From assembly GCA_021464525.1 (NCBI GenBank), contig JADRCO010000381.1:1-35194 (forward strand): a stretch of DNA of 35,194 nucleotides. The letters are read 5' to 3'. Shown piece by piece: positions 11,245 to 21,797 of the stretch. This DNA comes from Rhizophagus sp. LPA8_4_AMF (Eukaryota > Glomeromycota > Glomeromycetes > Glomerales > Glomeraceae). The notes beneath the pieces are model-generated. The model saw nothing but the letters and a program-made list of their open reading frames with translations, was not told the DNA's origin and did not search any database. A program made the position numbers and the translations under genes. Each line of letters begins with the position of its first letter. Positions within the stretch are counted from its first letter, which is position 1.

Positions 11245-12018
11245 ATGAGTAATATAAAAATACAGAGCATTGCTATAATCGGTAAACAGGTAACCGAATA
11301 AAATTTGAACTTTATCTGTTTTAAACCTTGTCATTATTATTTTAGTTATTAATATTTTTCTAATTTTCACAAGAATAATCCATTATATATTAAAAATTTT
11401 AGTAAATCTCATCCTGATTTAAAGTTTCATTATATTGCTCATACATCTTGTGACGTTATTGATGAAAGAGGTTTGAATTAGTTAGATTTTGGGATGGGAA
11501 AATAAAAAAAAATAAATAGACTTGTTCTAAATCATATATATTTGAATCATTAGCTGGTGCCGCTGGACCTGAAACAGCTGATACTTATCTTGGATTATTA
11601 TTTGCGTTGGAAGATTTAGCTGTGTAAGTTAAGATTACATTTTGAGAAATAGATTCATTGATAATTAATGTACGCCGAATTCGTTTTGTTTAGGTACGGA
11701 TATGTAACAAACACTAAAGTAAAATTTGTGGCGGTTCTTTCGATTACTGATGCTGTAATTAAGAATACAGATATGAGAAATGTATGTATTTATCAAAATT
11801 CACTACAATAAATTATTAATTTTAACTTGATGCAATAACCTTACATATTCTTATTATTTTTATTATAGATATTTAAGAAAATTCATAATGTGTATATCAA
11901 CCAAGTTTGTAATCCATTTTATAATTTAGATGGGAAAAAATCAATTGTTAGTAAAAAATTTGTTGCATCTATTGATGCTATTGGATCAATGTCTTCTGAT
12001 GAAACTGTTAATCCATAA
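11245..12018 (+). CDS. TRAPPC2L: TRAPP complex subunit, TRAPPC2L/Tca17-like (sedlin fold)
   Basis: Small longin/sedlin-fold subunit of the TRAPP tethering complex, which acts as a guanine-nucleotide exchange factor for Rab GTPases at the Golgi. Five exons: 11245-11289, 11374-11470, 11554-11623, 11694-11781 and 11869-12018. The introns are 70-87 nt with GT..AG ends. Joined, they give 149 residues, close to the roughly 140 of the family. Diagnostic segments are an N-terminal IQSIAIIGKQ strand, NNPLYIKNF, then LKFHYIAHTSCDVIDER, TYLGLLFALEDLAVYGYVTN, TKVKFVAVL and finally KKIHNVYINQVCNPFY. The order and spacing match TRAPPC2L, including the family-typical YGYVTN.KVKF and NPFY. No single exon is long enough to stand out alone. 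The first donor is GTAACC and the second GTTTGA, slightly unusual but phase-consistent. The start codon is the first Met before IQSIAII. A hAT MITE sits just upstream. Confidence 0.9.
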
Positions 12019-14020
12019 AAAAATAGATAGAACGATAGGAAAAAAAATGTAATTATAATTATTTAACATGGTTAAAGAAGGATGTTTCAAATAATAGATG
12101 TAATATTTTATTTATTAAACAATAATGTGACACTCACTTTTTGGAAAAACCACCAAGAAAAAATTTTTGTCAACCAAAAGACTTGTTCAGGTGTGAATTT
12201 TTTTTAGAGAAAAGAAAGGCATTATGTGAAAAAAATGAATATATAGAATGTTCCCGCAGAGTTCGGAATGTAAAAAATTGGAGGAGTTTAGAGTCATATA
12301 AAATCAATTTTATATCAAAAAAAAATTGATCAATACTAAAAACTATAATTATTAATCATGACGTTTATTATATAATCAACGTGGTAAGTTGATGAAATCA
12401 TCTAATTTAATATCGTAATTTAATCAGTGAAGTTTCTTATATATATATTATTTGTTTCTGCAAAAATTACTTTCGTAATTTCGCAATACGTCTATTAGAT
12501 ACTTTAGGATCATGAAATCGATACTAAAATATATCAGACCGCTGATGTGCTAAAGTAGAGAGTATCAACAGGTTTGCATGATAATGAATTTCCTAATTTG
12601 CATCTTTTTCAATTCAACTATAATCGTTTTTGCTTGATTAGTTAGAATAAAAAGCTACAAAAAGCGGGATAAGTCAATCATTATTTACAAGAAGTTAAGG
12701 TTCTCGTACTGGATGATGTGTACTCTTACATAAAATCTACTCAATATTATAAATATATATATATAAAAACAAATTAATGCAAGTTCACTTTCGCAATCGA
12801 TAAGGTATGATCAATTACTCTATTGCAATTATATGCTTTAGTACGATACTTACAAGTTTTTATACTTCAAGCATGCATGATATATGAAGCTTTTTATTGA
12901 AGAAATTTCATACTATTATTTTTGAAAAGAACTCAGGAAGTATTAATTTTTTTTTTTTTTATAAAACACATCCGGGCCTTATTACAGTACTAATTTAAAT
13001 GAATGTTTAGATAGAAATTTCATGTATGTACATCCAAACCCAATTATTTGGTAAATACTGAGACTATCTATCTGGAAAGGGAGGAACACCATGATCTCAA
13101 GACAAGTATGAAGCTTATGTTTTGATTTAATTTTAAGAATGTCACATCTAGATCAAACAACCTTCGTTGGCATTGAGAAAAGTGGGCTTAAGTATTGTAG
13201 TGCAACCACCGACTAGATTTTAATAGAAAAGGGGGCCACAAAGTTTACCTTATCATATGTAAGATATTGCTACTGGAATAGAAATATTTTAAATGGTAAC
13301 ATAGAAGTTGCTGTTATCAATCCAGTAAAACTACCTGCTATACTCCTATTTTCATGCAACAAATTACCAAAGTATTCAAGCTATTAAGCAAGAATGTGAG
13401 TATGCTTGGACAATGCAATACGGTCTTGATCTTTTTTACCCTAAATCCATCAAGCAATCAGTTGGATTAAGTTGAAAAAATGTAGATAAATATCGATACT
13501 ATCTCTTGTTTGTTTTTACCAAATAAGATGAATGTTTCATTCTTGAATCAGAACGGCCTTGAAGACAGGTTCTTTATAGATAATGATATTATGACAGAAT
13601 AATAATTAGGATTGGAATCGATTCTGCAGAAAATCAAAACTAAATAGTAAAATCCAAGTCATATAAGTTTAATGGAATTGTTATATTAATGGCAAGTATA
13701 AGGTATTGGGTGAGATTTAGTTTCAGGAGAAAAGAATTTGTGAAATGATGTGATTGTTCTTCAAGATATGTAAAAGAGTCAAATAAATCTGAGATAATTG
13801 AATTTCTTATATGTATTCCAAAAAAAATTTCCTAATTTATTTTCCTAATTTATCTATTCTTTAACCACAAAAATCATGTTTGGCTCTAATGTTGCATAAT
13901 TTTCTGCCAACTGAAGAATTCAGTAGTGAATCAAAATGATTTTATATATTGATACTAGCCACTGAATGGATAAAACAAAGATAATGCTAAAAATTTATGG
14001 CAGAAAGCCGGTCTTATACG
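12019..14020. other. Gene-free stretch, probably decayed repeats
   Basis: About 2 kb of moderately AT-rich DNA. I find no recognisable protein. A 62-codon frame at 12141-12329 begins with a non-ATG codon and resembles nothing. The stretch 13020-13560 has higher-complexity, coding-like composition with interrupted frames, suggesting an old transposon, but I could not identify its class. No RNA gene was seen. Confidence 0.4.
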
Positions 14021-14159
14021 GATCTGTTATAGACCAAACTTGACCATGTTCCAAATTGTCCCATCGGCCTAAATTATTGGCCCATTCTAATAATGCCTTC
14101 AAACTGTACCAGCGAGGATCTTCTAATTTGGGCCGATGGGATATGGTCTACAACAGATC
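14021..14159. repeat. Imperfect inverted repeat (MITE-like)
   Basis: The left arm starts GATCTGTTATAGACCA (14021-14036) and resumes at CCCATCGGCCTAAATTA (about 14060-14076). The right arm, about 14124-14159, reads TAATTTGGGCCGATGGG, then ATATGGTCTACAACAGATC. The arms are reverse complements apart from an extra 20-odd bases in the left arm. The composition is clearly more GC-rich than the desert that starts just after it. It is probably a short non-autonomous transposon. Target duplication was not resolved. Confidence 0.6.
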
Positions 14160-16573
14160 AAATAAATGCTCATAATTTACTTTTATAAAATTTTTAATTA
14201 TCGTTATAACATAGCTTTAGTTATTAAAAATAATAAAATTTTAAAATCAGTTTACCTTTTGTTATAACTGTTTTTATTTATTAATTATTAATATAATAGG
14301 GTTAAGAATAGTGTATCATTTTTAAAATAATTTAATTTAAATATAATGGATATTTTTTATTAATTGATTATATATATTACTATATTATAATAAATTTAAC
14401 TGGTATTATATGTAAAAAATTACTTATTTTTAAAATTTATAGAATAAATAATTTTTCTTAATAATATTAAAATTATTAAAAATATTAATAAATTAAAATA
14501 ATTTTATCATTTATATTAATCTAAAAATAAAAATTATCATTAAATAGTATTTATATTTATAATATTACATTACTATATAATTTAAATTAATATTATAATA
14601 GTATCTTGAAAAATTCTTATAAAATTTTAAAAATATTTTTTATTAATAGTTTTAAATAAAAGTTTTTAAGTTTTTATTAATTGCTAATAATGTTAAAAAT
14701 TATATACTAAAATAAGCAAATTAATTTTTTAACCTAATTAAATTTTTATTTTTGTTTCTTTATTATATTTAAATTTTTTTTTATAATTATTATATTTTGC
14801 AATTATTAAATATCTCCTAAAAATAAACATTTTTGACTAGAATTATAAGGATATTGGCCAATATTAAGTACAAAAAAGTATACTTATATTTTGCAAAGTA
14901 CAGTAATTAATAAAATCAATAATTTTTTTAAAATATTATATTAATAAGTTTACAAATTAATTTAATAATACATTATTTTTAAAAAATAAATAATATTTTT
15001 TTTAATTAAAATATTAAATAAAAATATTATAAAATATTAAATATTAAAAATATAAAATTTTAATTTATGAAATTTTTCAAAAATTCTGTCTAAAATCTTA
15101 ACAACTAAAATTTTAACTAAAATAAATTTAAGATTAGTTAATTTTTAATTCAATTGTTTCTAATTTCATAAAATTTGTAATCTAGTAATATATTATATAT
15201 GGTTATTTTTTTAATTTTATTAATAATATAGTAATGTTAGTTAAGAGAAATGATATTTATAACATAATTATTAAAAGAAAGAAGAGAGATATATAGATAA
15301 AATTTACATTATATTTAAAAAAATCATATGATTATAATATAATAATTTGATTGACTGTTAAATTTAATGTACAAATATTCAACCATGCTATCAACAAATT
15401 AATCAAGCAATCTTTAAATATAATGATCTGTTCATATCATTGTTACAACAATGAAATTACAGTGAATTTACTAGAAGATTAATCTCTTTTACAATTTCCA
15501 GAAAATTGCAAAAATTGACATCACGCTCTGTGGCTTAACATATTATTTCAAAATCAATCAAATTATTTTTTATTTACTTTAAAAATTGATTTAGTTTTCC
15601 AGATGTAAATCACTGATCAAGCTGGAAACTAGTAAAGGTATTATACCAACAATAAAAAGAGACTTTAAGTGATTTCAACCAAAGATCTTCTTATAAGATC
15701 GTGATTGCTATAGAGTAAATATAATAAAATGAAAAAGGGAAAGTTTATTTTGTTATAAGAATGCTATTATATCTATGATTATCAAAAGATTTATACTGGA
15801 GTGGAGTCAGAGAAAGTTCAATAAATTAATAGCAGGTTTTTGAATATCATATTTTTTTGACCATGAAGAGGTTCCTCTAAAATAGAATGTTTTTATGCAT
15901 TTTTACCCATGCAAAGATAGCATCTATCGACAGTACACATATGAGGTCCTGAAGAATAACGGGTATAATTATTAATATTAAATAGCTTTTAATTACATAT
16001 AATTACAACATTAACTCTAATAAATTATATCATGTACTGCAGAAAAAAAAAATAAAAATAAAATAAAAGAAAAAGTGGTAGTAAATTTATATTAAACTAA
16101 TAAATATAACATAATATGTATTATTACTCTAATTTGTATTAATATTATTAAATTTACAAATATTTTGTATTAATACTAATCAAATAATTTAAATTATATT
16201 TTAATTATATTTGATAAATTAAAACTCATTACTGTATCATTATACTTTTAGAATTATATATTTATTTAAAAATTTATAAAATTTTAAAATTTTACTTATG
16301 TAGATCTCTAAGTAGCCTTCCAAAGACCATAAGAAGATAATCTTTATGATAGTCTGTTTTATTACGTAACTTATAATAAATTACATAATATATTTAATTC
16401 TGATCAAAATTAAATAATTGGCATAAAAATTATTTTTTAGAACAAAGGCAAGATTTAAGCATTATATACAAAAGTAAATTTAAATTTATCTTATATAAAA
16501 TATTAAAATATTTAATCAATATAAAATAATTTTATAATATAAGAATTTTATAATATTTAATAATAACTTTATA
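14160..16573. other. Extreme AT-rich desert, part 1
   Basis: Almost no G or C from 14160 to 15300, with stops in every frame. Positions 15400-15960 are slightly richer and contain higher-complexity words, but no frame could be assigned to a protein family. No gene, RNA or terminal repeat is supported. Confidence 0.5.
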
Positions 16574-16733
16574 CAGTCAGACCTCTATATAATTATCCAA
16601 TTAGTTCTGCTAATATTAGTAATTAAAATAGAAATGTAATTATATAAAGTTCAAATTTATTAATAAAATAAAATAAAATATGCTTATAAAAAGGTATTTT
16701 AATATAGGAGGTGATTATATAAAGGTTTGACTA
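16574..16733. mobile_element. TA-flanked MITE (CAGTCAGA-type ends), copy 2
   Basis: A 160-bp element begins CAGTCAGACCTCTATATAAT and ends with GATTATATAAAGGTTTGACTA, its imperfect reverse complement. It is flanked by TA on both sides (16572-16573 and 16734-16735). It is the same family as 3146-3316, sharing ends and several internal words in order. It is non-coding. It is a Tc1/mariner- or pogo-type non-autonomous element, and the TA flanks fit that target preference. Confidence 0.75.
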
Positions 16734-19324
16734 TACTATCATTTTATAAGCATACTTAGATATAGTCACACTCTTCTTATAAATATATTTATGTTAACTT
16801 TAAATTATTAATAAACTTATTAAAAAAAACCTCTTTTTAAATTATACTATATAGTATTTTTATAATCACATCATGTTTTTTAGTTCTAAAGAATGTGCTT
16901 ATAGAGGGTAACTATCTCTTATTTACTAAAATATTTTTTAATAGTAAAATCAATTTTATTAATAATAATAATATTATATATAGTAATTTTTTTTTTTAAT
17001 ACTTATAATTCAGTTATAAAAAATATCTACTATCTGATAAAATAAAATGATTTAATATTTTATATTTTATATTTTATATAAAATTGAATTTTTAATAAAG
17101 TTTACTTCTCTTTATAAAGATAAAATATAAAAAAAAATAAATTTTTTTATTAAATCTATTAAAATTGTATTTGATTTTTTTTTATTAAAATATTAATAAT
17201 ATTAATTTATTTATATTAAATTAAAAAAATTAAATATTAATATAATAAAATTTTGCAAATTCATATTTTTTAAAATTATTAATATTTCTAATAAATGAAT
17301 TGGATATTGCTAAAAATCACCCTTTAATTCTAACCAAAAATTATAATTTTAGCCAGATCTAAAATTCAAATCATAAATCTTTTTTCAAAATTTCAATTTA
17401 AATAATAAATATGTAAACCAAATTTGAGTAAATATTAATAATACTAAAAATTTTTTTTGAAGTAAAAAAATTGGATTTATTTATAAAATCAAACTTTCCA
17501 ATTTTTCTCAAAAACTATCTGAACAATAGCCTTTATAAATTAAGAGAAACTTATTTTAATCATAAATTTACATATAATAATAATATTTAGTATAACTATT
17601 ATGATTAGAATAATATTTTAGTCAAAAATTTTAAAAATATTTTTATATATGATCAATTTTAGCAATATTAGAATTTATATTAAATTCAATACTTACAATT
17701 CTTGTTGCAATTACTATAATTTTATTAATATAATTAGATTTTAGCTTTATAATATAAGATAATTAATATGCTTACTGGGTATATCTGCTGGTGATTTTAA
17801 AGAAATGTTTTATATATACATAAAATTCTATTTCTTAATAAAGTTACTGCTTCCATAAGGGTAATAAAAAAAAGATAATTAGTTAATTGGGATCATATCA
17901 GTTTTTTTTAAAATATAAAGAATTTGTTTTATCAAGATCTAACAAGATATAATAAAATTTTCCTTTATAAGTATATTTATTATAATACCATACTCTGTCA
18001 AATAAACAAATAAACCTTTTTTATAGAATTATATATCTATATTTTTTCTTATCATTTGTTACTACCAGACAATTGATGATTATTAAAGAGCAATCAAATT
18101 TACTATGGCTTAAATAGCATATGACTAATAATCCCACACAAAGTGCTAAATCAAAACTAAGATGATTTGAAATATTGAAATACTTAAAAAATTAAAAACG
18201 TGGTAGAACATCTAGTAACTGTAGAAAATTTTAGCCCACTAGATTTCGTTGATAGATACATGGCGTGCAATTGGGGTTTAAAACTTTTTAAATTCACTAT
18301 CTATTAATGCTAGAGACATGAAACACCATTCAATGTGCCTCGATGAGTAAATCCAATTTCCTTATGATCTATCTCATTTTTCAAATTCAATAATCTTGAA
18401 GGATACTGATATTGAAATGCCAGACAATCTTGACAAGAAAATTTAAATCTATTTAAATTATATGTACAGGATTTATACCTTACCGTATCTATTTTCTAAT
18501 GATTAAAAATATATCAAGATTAATGATTATTAATAATTAAAAATGAAACTCTATTGCACTTTTAAATTAGCATATTACAGTATTAAAATTTGGATATTTT
18601 GGATAAAATATTAAGTGCTAATTTAAACATGAACGATATAATAGATCGCAAATTTTCTAAAAAAAATATATTCTTGTACAAATTGAAAATTTTCACCTTA
18701 TGCCTTATTCGTACAAGAAACGCCGATTATTACATATTTTCACAATTACAAATTGTTTTTTAACTCATTCTATGACTACCAATTTTAGTAGTTTGTGCAT
18801 ACCTGATATCGTCAAATTTCACTAAATATCATTTATCAATGAGATATTCATTCTTTATGTATTTTATGCCGTGATTTTGATCCACTTCAAATATCCCTTA
18901 AATTGACGTAAAAAAATGTTTACAGGTTGGAGTGATACACTGACAAATTTTGTAATTGAGTTTCTTTAAAAATCTTGATGTATCATAATTTGTCAGCATT
19001 ATAACTAATAAATGAATATATATCCTATGCCGAGCAATTTTTTTTGCGGGGCTCAGTTCGGTATATGTCCCGGGCCAGTGCAGAGTAGATAGAATAATCG
19101 AGTACAATATTTATCCGCTAATAAATTATTAATTATATTGCTTTTGTTTCCTAATTTTGGTAATTTGTACAATATCACTAATGCAATTATAAAATTTGGG
19201 CAAATTGGCAAAATTTTGAATCTAACCTAACGTATATACAGTATTTTAATACATTTATTACAAATTTCTTATTTACACTTTCCTTTCTCTTTTTTATACC
19301 ACTTTTCTGGTGTAAAATTTCATC
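16734..19324. other. Extreme AT-rich desert, part 2, and upstream region of gene B
   Basis: Positions 16740-18060 are nearly all A/T with no usable frame. From about 18060 base composition recovers. A 9-bp inverted repeat (TTCTTGTAC at 18671-18679 facing GTACAAGAA at 18711-18719) could form a hairpin. A 69-codon minus-strand frame at 18898-19107 resembles nothing and is probably chance. The last few hundred bases should contain the promoter of gene B, including a CT-rich tract (TTTCCTTTCTCTTTTTTATACC) at about 19276-19300. Confidence 0.45.
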
Positions 19325-20458
19325 ATGAGCTTAAATTGTCATTGTTATAGATGTAACATCGTTGACTATTCAGCAAACGCTTACTTTTCATTAAATAATG
19401 AAGACGAACAAAATCTTATTTTACAAATTTGTGTAGAAATTCTTAAAGCTATTCAAGATGAGAAGTTCTCTATAGATATTTCTTATAATGGAAGTTCATT
19501 GACACACAAACAAATTAATAACATTACTCAAGTTGAAAATTGTATCGATAGAGAATTTAATCAACTCTTTAGAAGTAATAAACTACATAATGAAATAAAT
19601 AGACTTCCGATCGGTATTTGGAGAATCGAATTTGAATGGACTGATAAAGACTTCTTAATCAAGCGACTTTTAAAAATTTTAAGAGAATGGTTTAACCCTT
19701 TTACTAATTATCTTCAAAAGATAGATAATCAAAAGAGAAATAAATTGTTATCGGATCATTCAAATAACGGAAAATTAAAACAATATCTTATGAATAATTT
19801 AAAAAATTATTTTCCGGGATTTGAATACATATTAGAATATTCTTGGAAATCATGCGATAATAATAATTGTTATGGTGATTTTATTTTCGCTTCAGATTCT
19901 GGCATTTTCATTGTAATTAAAGCAAAATGGTTAAACGTGAGGCGTGGACCTAATGTAAGAAAGTCAAGAATTTCTAGTAATAAAGAAGATAGAATTCAAG
20001 TTTTAGAATATAAAAGTAAAGTTTCAGAAGAATTTAGTGGAAAATCTATAACAGTTCTTGGAGTAATATTTACGAATAATCTTGATGAAAATAATGCTAT
20101 ACTTAAATTTGTTGATAATGATGGAATGATTGCAAAACATTTTAAAGAAGTTTATGGATTTTCTTACCCAAAGACAAAATATGAATCATATGATGAATGT
20201 CAGATTTTTTTACAAAATCATGATAATTTCGAAGATTCTTCTCATAATTATCAAAAAGCAACTTCAACTAGGCAAGGTAAGTTATGTATATCCCTATACT
20301 TGTTCAAAATGGATATTAATAAATATGCAACTGTTTTTTTAGTTGATGATCCATCTTCTGGGTCTATCGCCACACGTGCACTTTCTGGTATTGCTGCAAT
20401 TGTGGCAGTTGGTTATATGTTTTACCAAACATTCATAAAAAAAAGTGATGGTAAATAA
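19325..20458 (+). CDS. Unknown family protein B: CxCxxC N-terminus, family core, C-terminal membrane segment
   Basis: Function unknown. Relative of the genes at 5757 and 21798. The frame is open throughout (377 codons), but a GTAAGT..TTTTTTTAG intron of 66 nt at 20277-20342 fits the phase and position of the first intron of gene A (both split after CAA-G). Splicing gives 355 residues. Seen in it: C5-x-C7-x2-C10; a Trp/Phe-rich helix region (EWFNPF..YLQKID, about 121-134); PGFEYILEYSW (164-174); FASDSG (188-193) leading to KAKW (199-202); VLGVIFTNN (244-252); and FVD (262-264). The C-terminus after the intron is IATRALSGIAAIVAVGYMF and a short basic tail, a probable single membrane segment (about 326-348) of tail-anchor type. 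The ExK-like site reads KAK, so the acidic residue of a PD-(D/E)xK-type site is missing. Because the intron is a multiple of three, retention would add 22 residues without a stop. Confidence 0.8.
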   Translation: MSLNCHCYRCNIVDYSANAYFSLNNEDEQNLILQICVEILKAIQDEKFSIDISYNGSSLTHKQINNITQVENCIDREFNQLFRSNKLHNEINRLPIGIWRIEFEWTDKDFLIKRLLKILREWFNPFTNYLQKIDNQKRNKLLSDHSNNGKLKQYLMNNLKNYFPGFEYILEYSWKSCDNNNCYGDFIFASDSGIFIVIKAKWLNVRRGPNVRKSRISSNKEDRIQVLEYKSKVSEEFSGKSITVLGVIFTNNLDENNAILKFVDNDGMIAKHFKEVYGFSYPKTKYESYDECQIFLQNHDNFEDSSHNYQKATSTRQGKLCISLYLFKMDINKYATVFLVDDPSSGSIATRALSGIAAIVAVGYMFYQTFIKKSDGK

Positions 20459-20543
20459 ATCTTATAGTGGTTCGAGTGACATGATGATTAAGTTTATTTA
20501 TTTCAAAATGATGTATGTTAGGAAAATAAAATATTCGCACTTA
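20459..20543. other. 3' flank of gene B
   Basis: Short stretch between the stop codon of gene B and the Tc1 relic. It contains an AATAAA-like word (GGAAAATAAAATATT, about 20521), a plausible polyadenylation signal. Nothing else is seen. Confidence 0.35.
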
Positions 20544-21635
20544 CAGTGTGGGACAAAAAATGAGAATCAAAAATTCGATCATTAATACTTAATTATCATA
20601 GCAAATCATGTGAAATTTTACTATATTTTTAAAGCCAAAGGTCAGCCGACTTTATTAAAAAAAATTTAATATGATACACATTTGCCATTAATTCAGTAAT
20701 TAACTCACAATATCATTTTATTGACTTTAAATATTAATTAGAACAATTTTTAGAATATTTTGTCATTTCTCCACCATAAATTCTTTCAGATAATTACACT
20801 CGGAAACTTTTTTTTGAGAAAGAGTTTGGCAAAGTGACTAATATGCTTGAGATTATTGTCTTATTTGGAAATGCCAATAGCCACCAAGCATCTGAAAAGA
20901 TCTCAAGCGCATGTATACAAAAAATTTCTGCATAAAACTCAGTTTTATGATTCATCTGAACCAAAATAAAATTCCTTTCCTTCCATAATTTTTATAAAAT
21001 CTTTAGGCAAATGATGAACTAGTCTTTCTCTTTTATACTACCAACATTTCACAGTATTCCTAAAAAGTTGAAAGGTTATTTCATTGTTAAATAGAATTTT
21101 TTCTCATCACATATTATTATATTTTGTACTCACCCACATGTTTTCGCTTGTATGCTTCGATCAGTACAGGAGTTGCTTTGAAAAGGTTTTTGTATATAAT
21201 CAACACTCAAAAGATATCTTCCAATTGCTTTATATGATACTTTTAGGCTTATATTTTCCAAAATTCTTGCCAAAATTCTTGCAGAAAAGGATGCACCATG
21301 CCTTACATATTGACAGAGTGTATGGGATGCACTTACGATATTTTTTTTTAGACCTATTCTCTCTAGGATACTCTAAAAACTCATTTTTTCAATTTTTTTT
21401 TGTTTTTATAAATTGTTGACAACAGAATATTCATGTATTTATATAATTCTTTGTTGTTATATTTATCATTATTTCATAAACGTAATGAGAACTCGTTATG
21501 ATTTTTCCATTTTGCGCATGTTGTGATATTAGGTGTTAATTCAAATGCAAGATTTATTATTATTTAAGTGGGATTTTTTAGCGAAGTAGATCATTTTTGC
21601 CACGTGATCATTTTTCTCATTTTTTTTTGTATTAT
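20544..21635 (-). pseudogene. Degenerate Tc1/mariner transposon
   Basis: On the minus strand, broken frames match a Tc1-type transposase in order: AIGRYLLSVDYTKTFSKQ (end of the helix-turn-helix region, about 21205-21260); WEKILFNNEITFQLFRNTVK (the first catalytic region, with Asn where the Asp is expected, about 21045-21110); RERLVHHLPKDFIKIM (about 20985-21035); and a decayed remainder. Stops and shifts occur throughout. Terminal repeats are still visible: TA-CAGTGTGGGACAAAAAATG at 20542-20563, and the reverse complement of a similar AAAAAATGAG...ATGATC end near 21600-21635. At about 1.1 kb it is shorter than an intact element, so internal deletions are likely. It separates genes B and C. 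A plus-strand frame at 21084-21419 is only its antisense. Confidence 0.75.
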
Positions 21636-21797
21636 GATAATCTCGTGAATGAATGTATATAACTTGTTTACAACAAGTTCTTGAACGCCTTTTCATCGTA
21701 TTTTATTATCCCATCCTAATTAAAAATGGTACGGCCAGTGTAACAGTAAATGCACTATATTATGCGTCAGTAGGTAAATTTTCGCTTTTATATTACA

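Noticed and set aside
12141..12329. 62-codon frame after the TRAPP gene
   Set aside because: It has a non-ATG start, no recognised similarity and no splice signal to join it to the TRAPP gene, which already ends at full family length.
18898..19107. 69-codon minus-strand frame before gene B
   Set aside because: No recognisable family. It overlaps the expected promoter of gene B and has no supporting exon.
21084..21419. 111-codon plus-strand frame, hydrophobic
   Set aside because: It is antisense to recognisable Tc1 transposase fragments on the minus strand.
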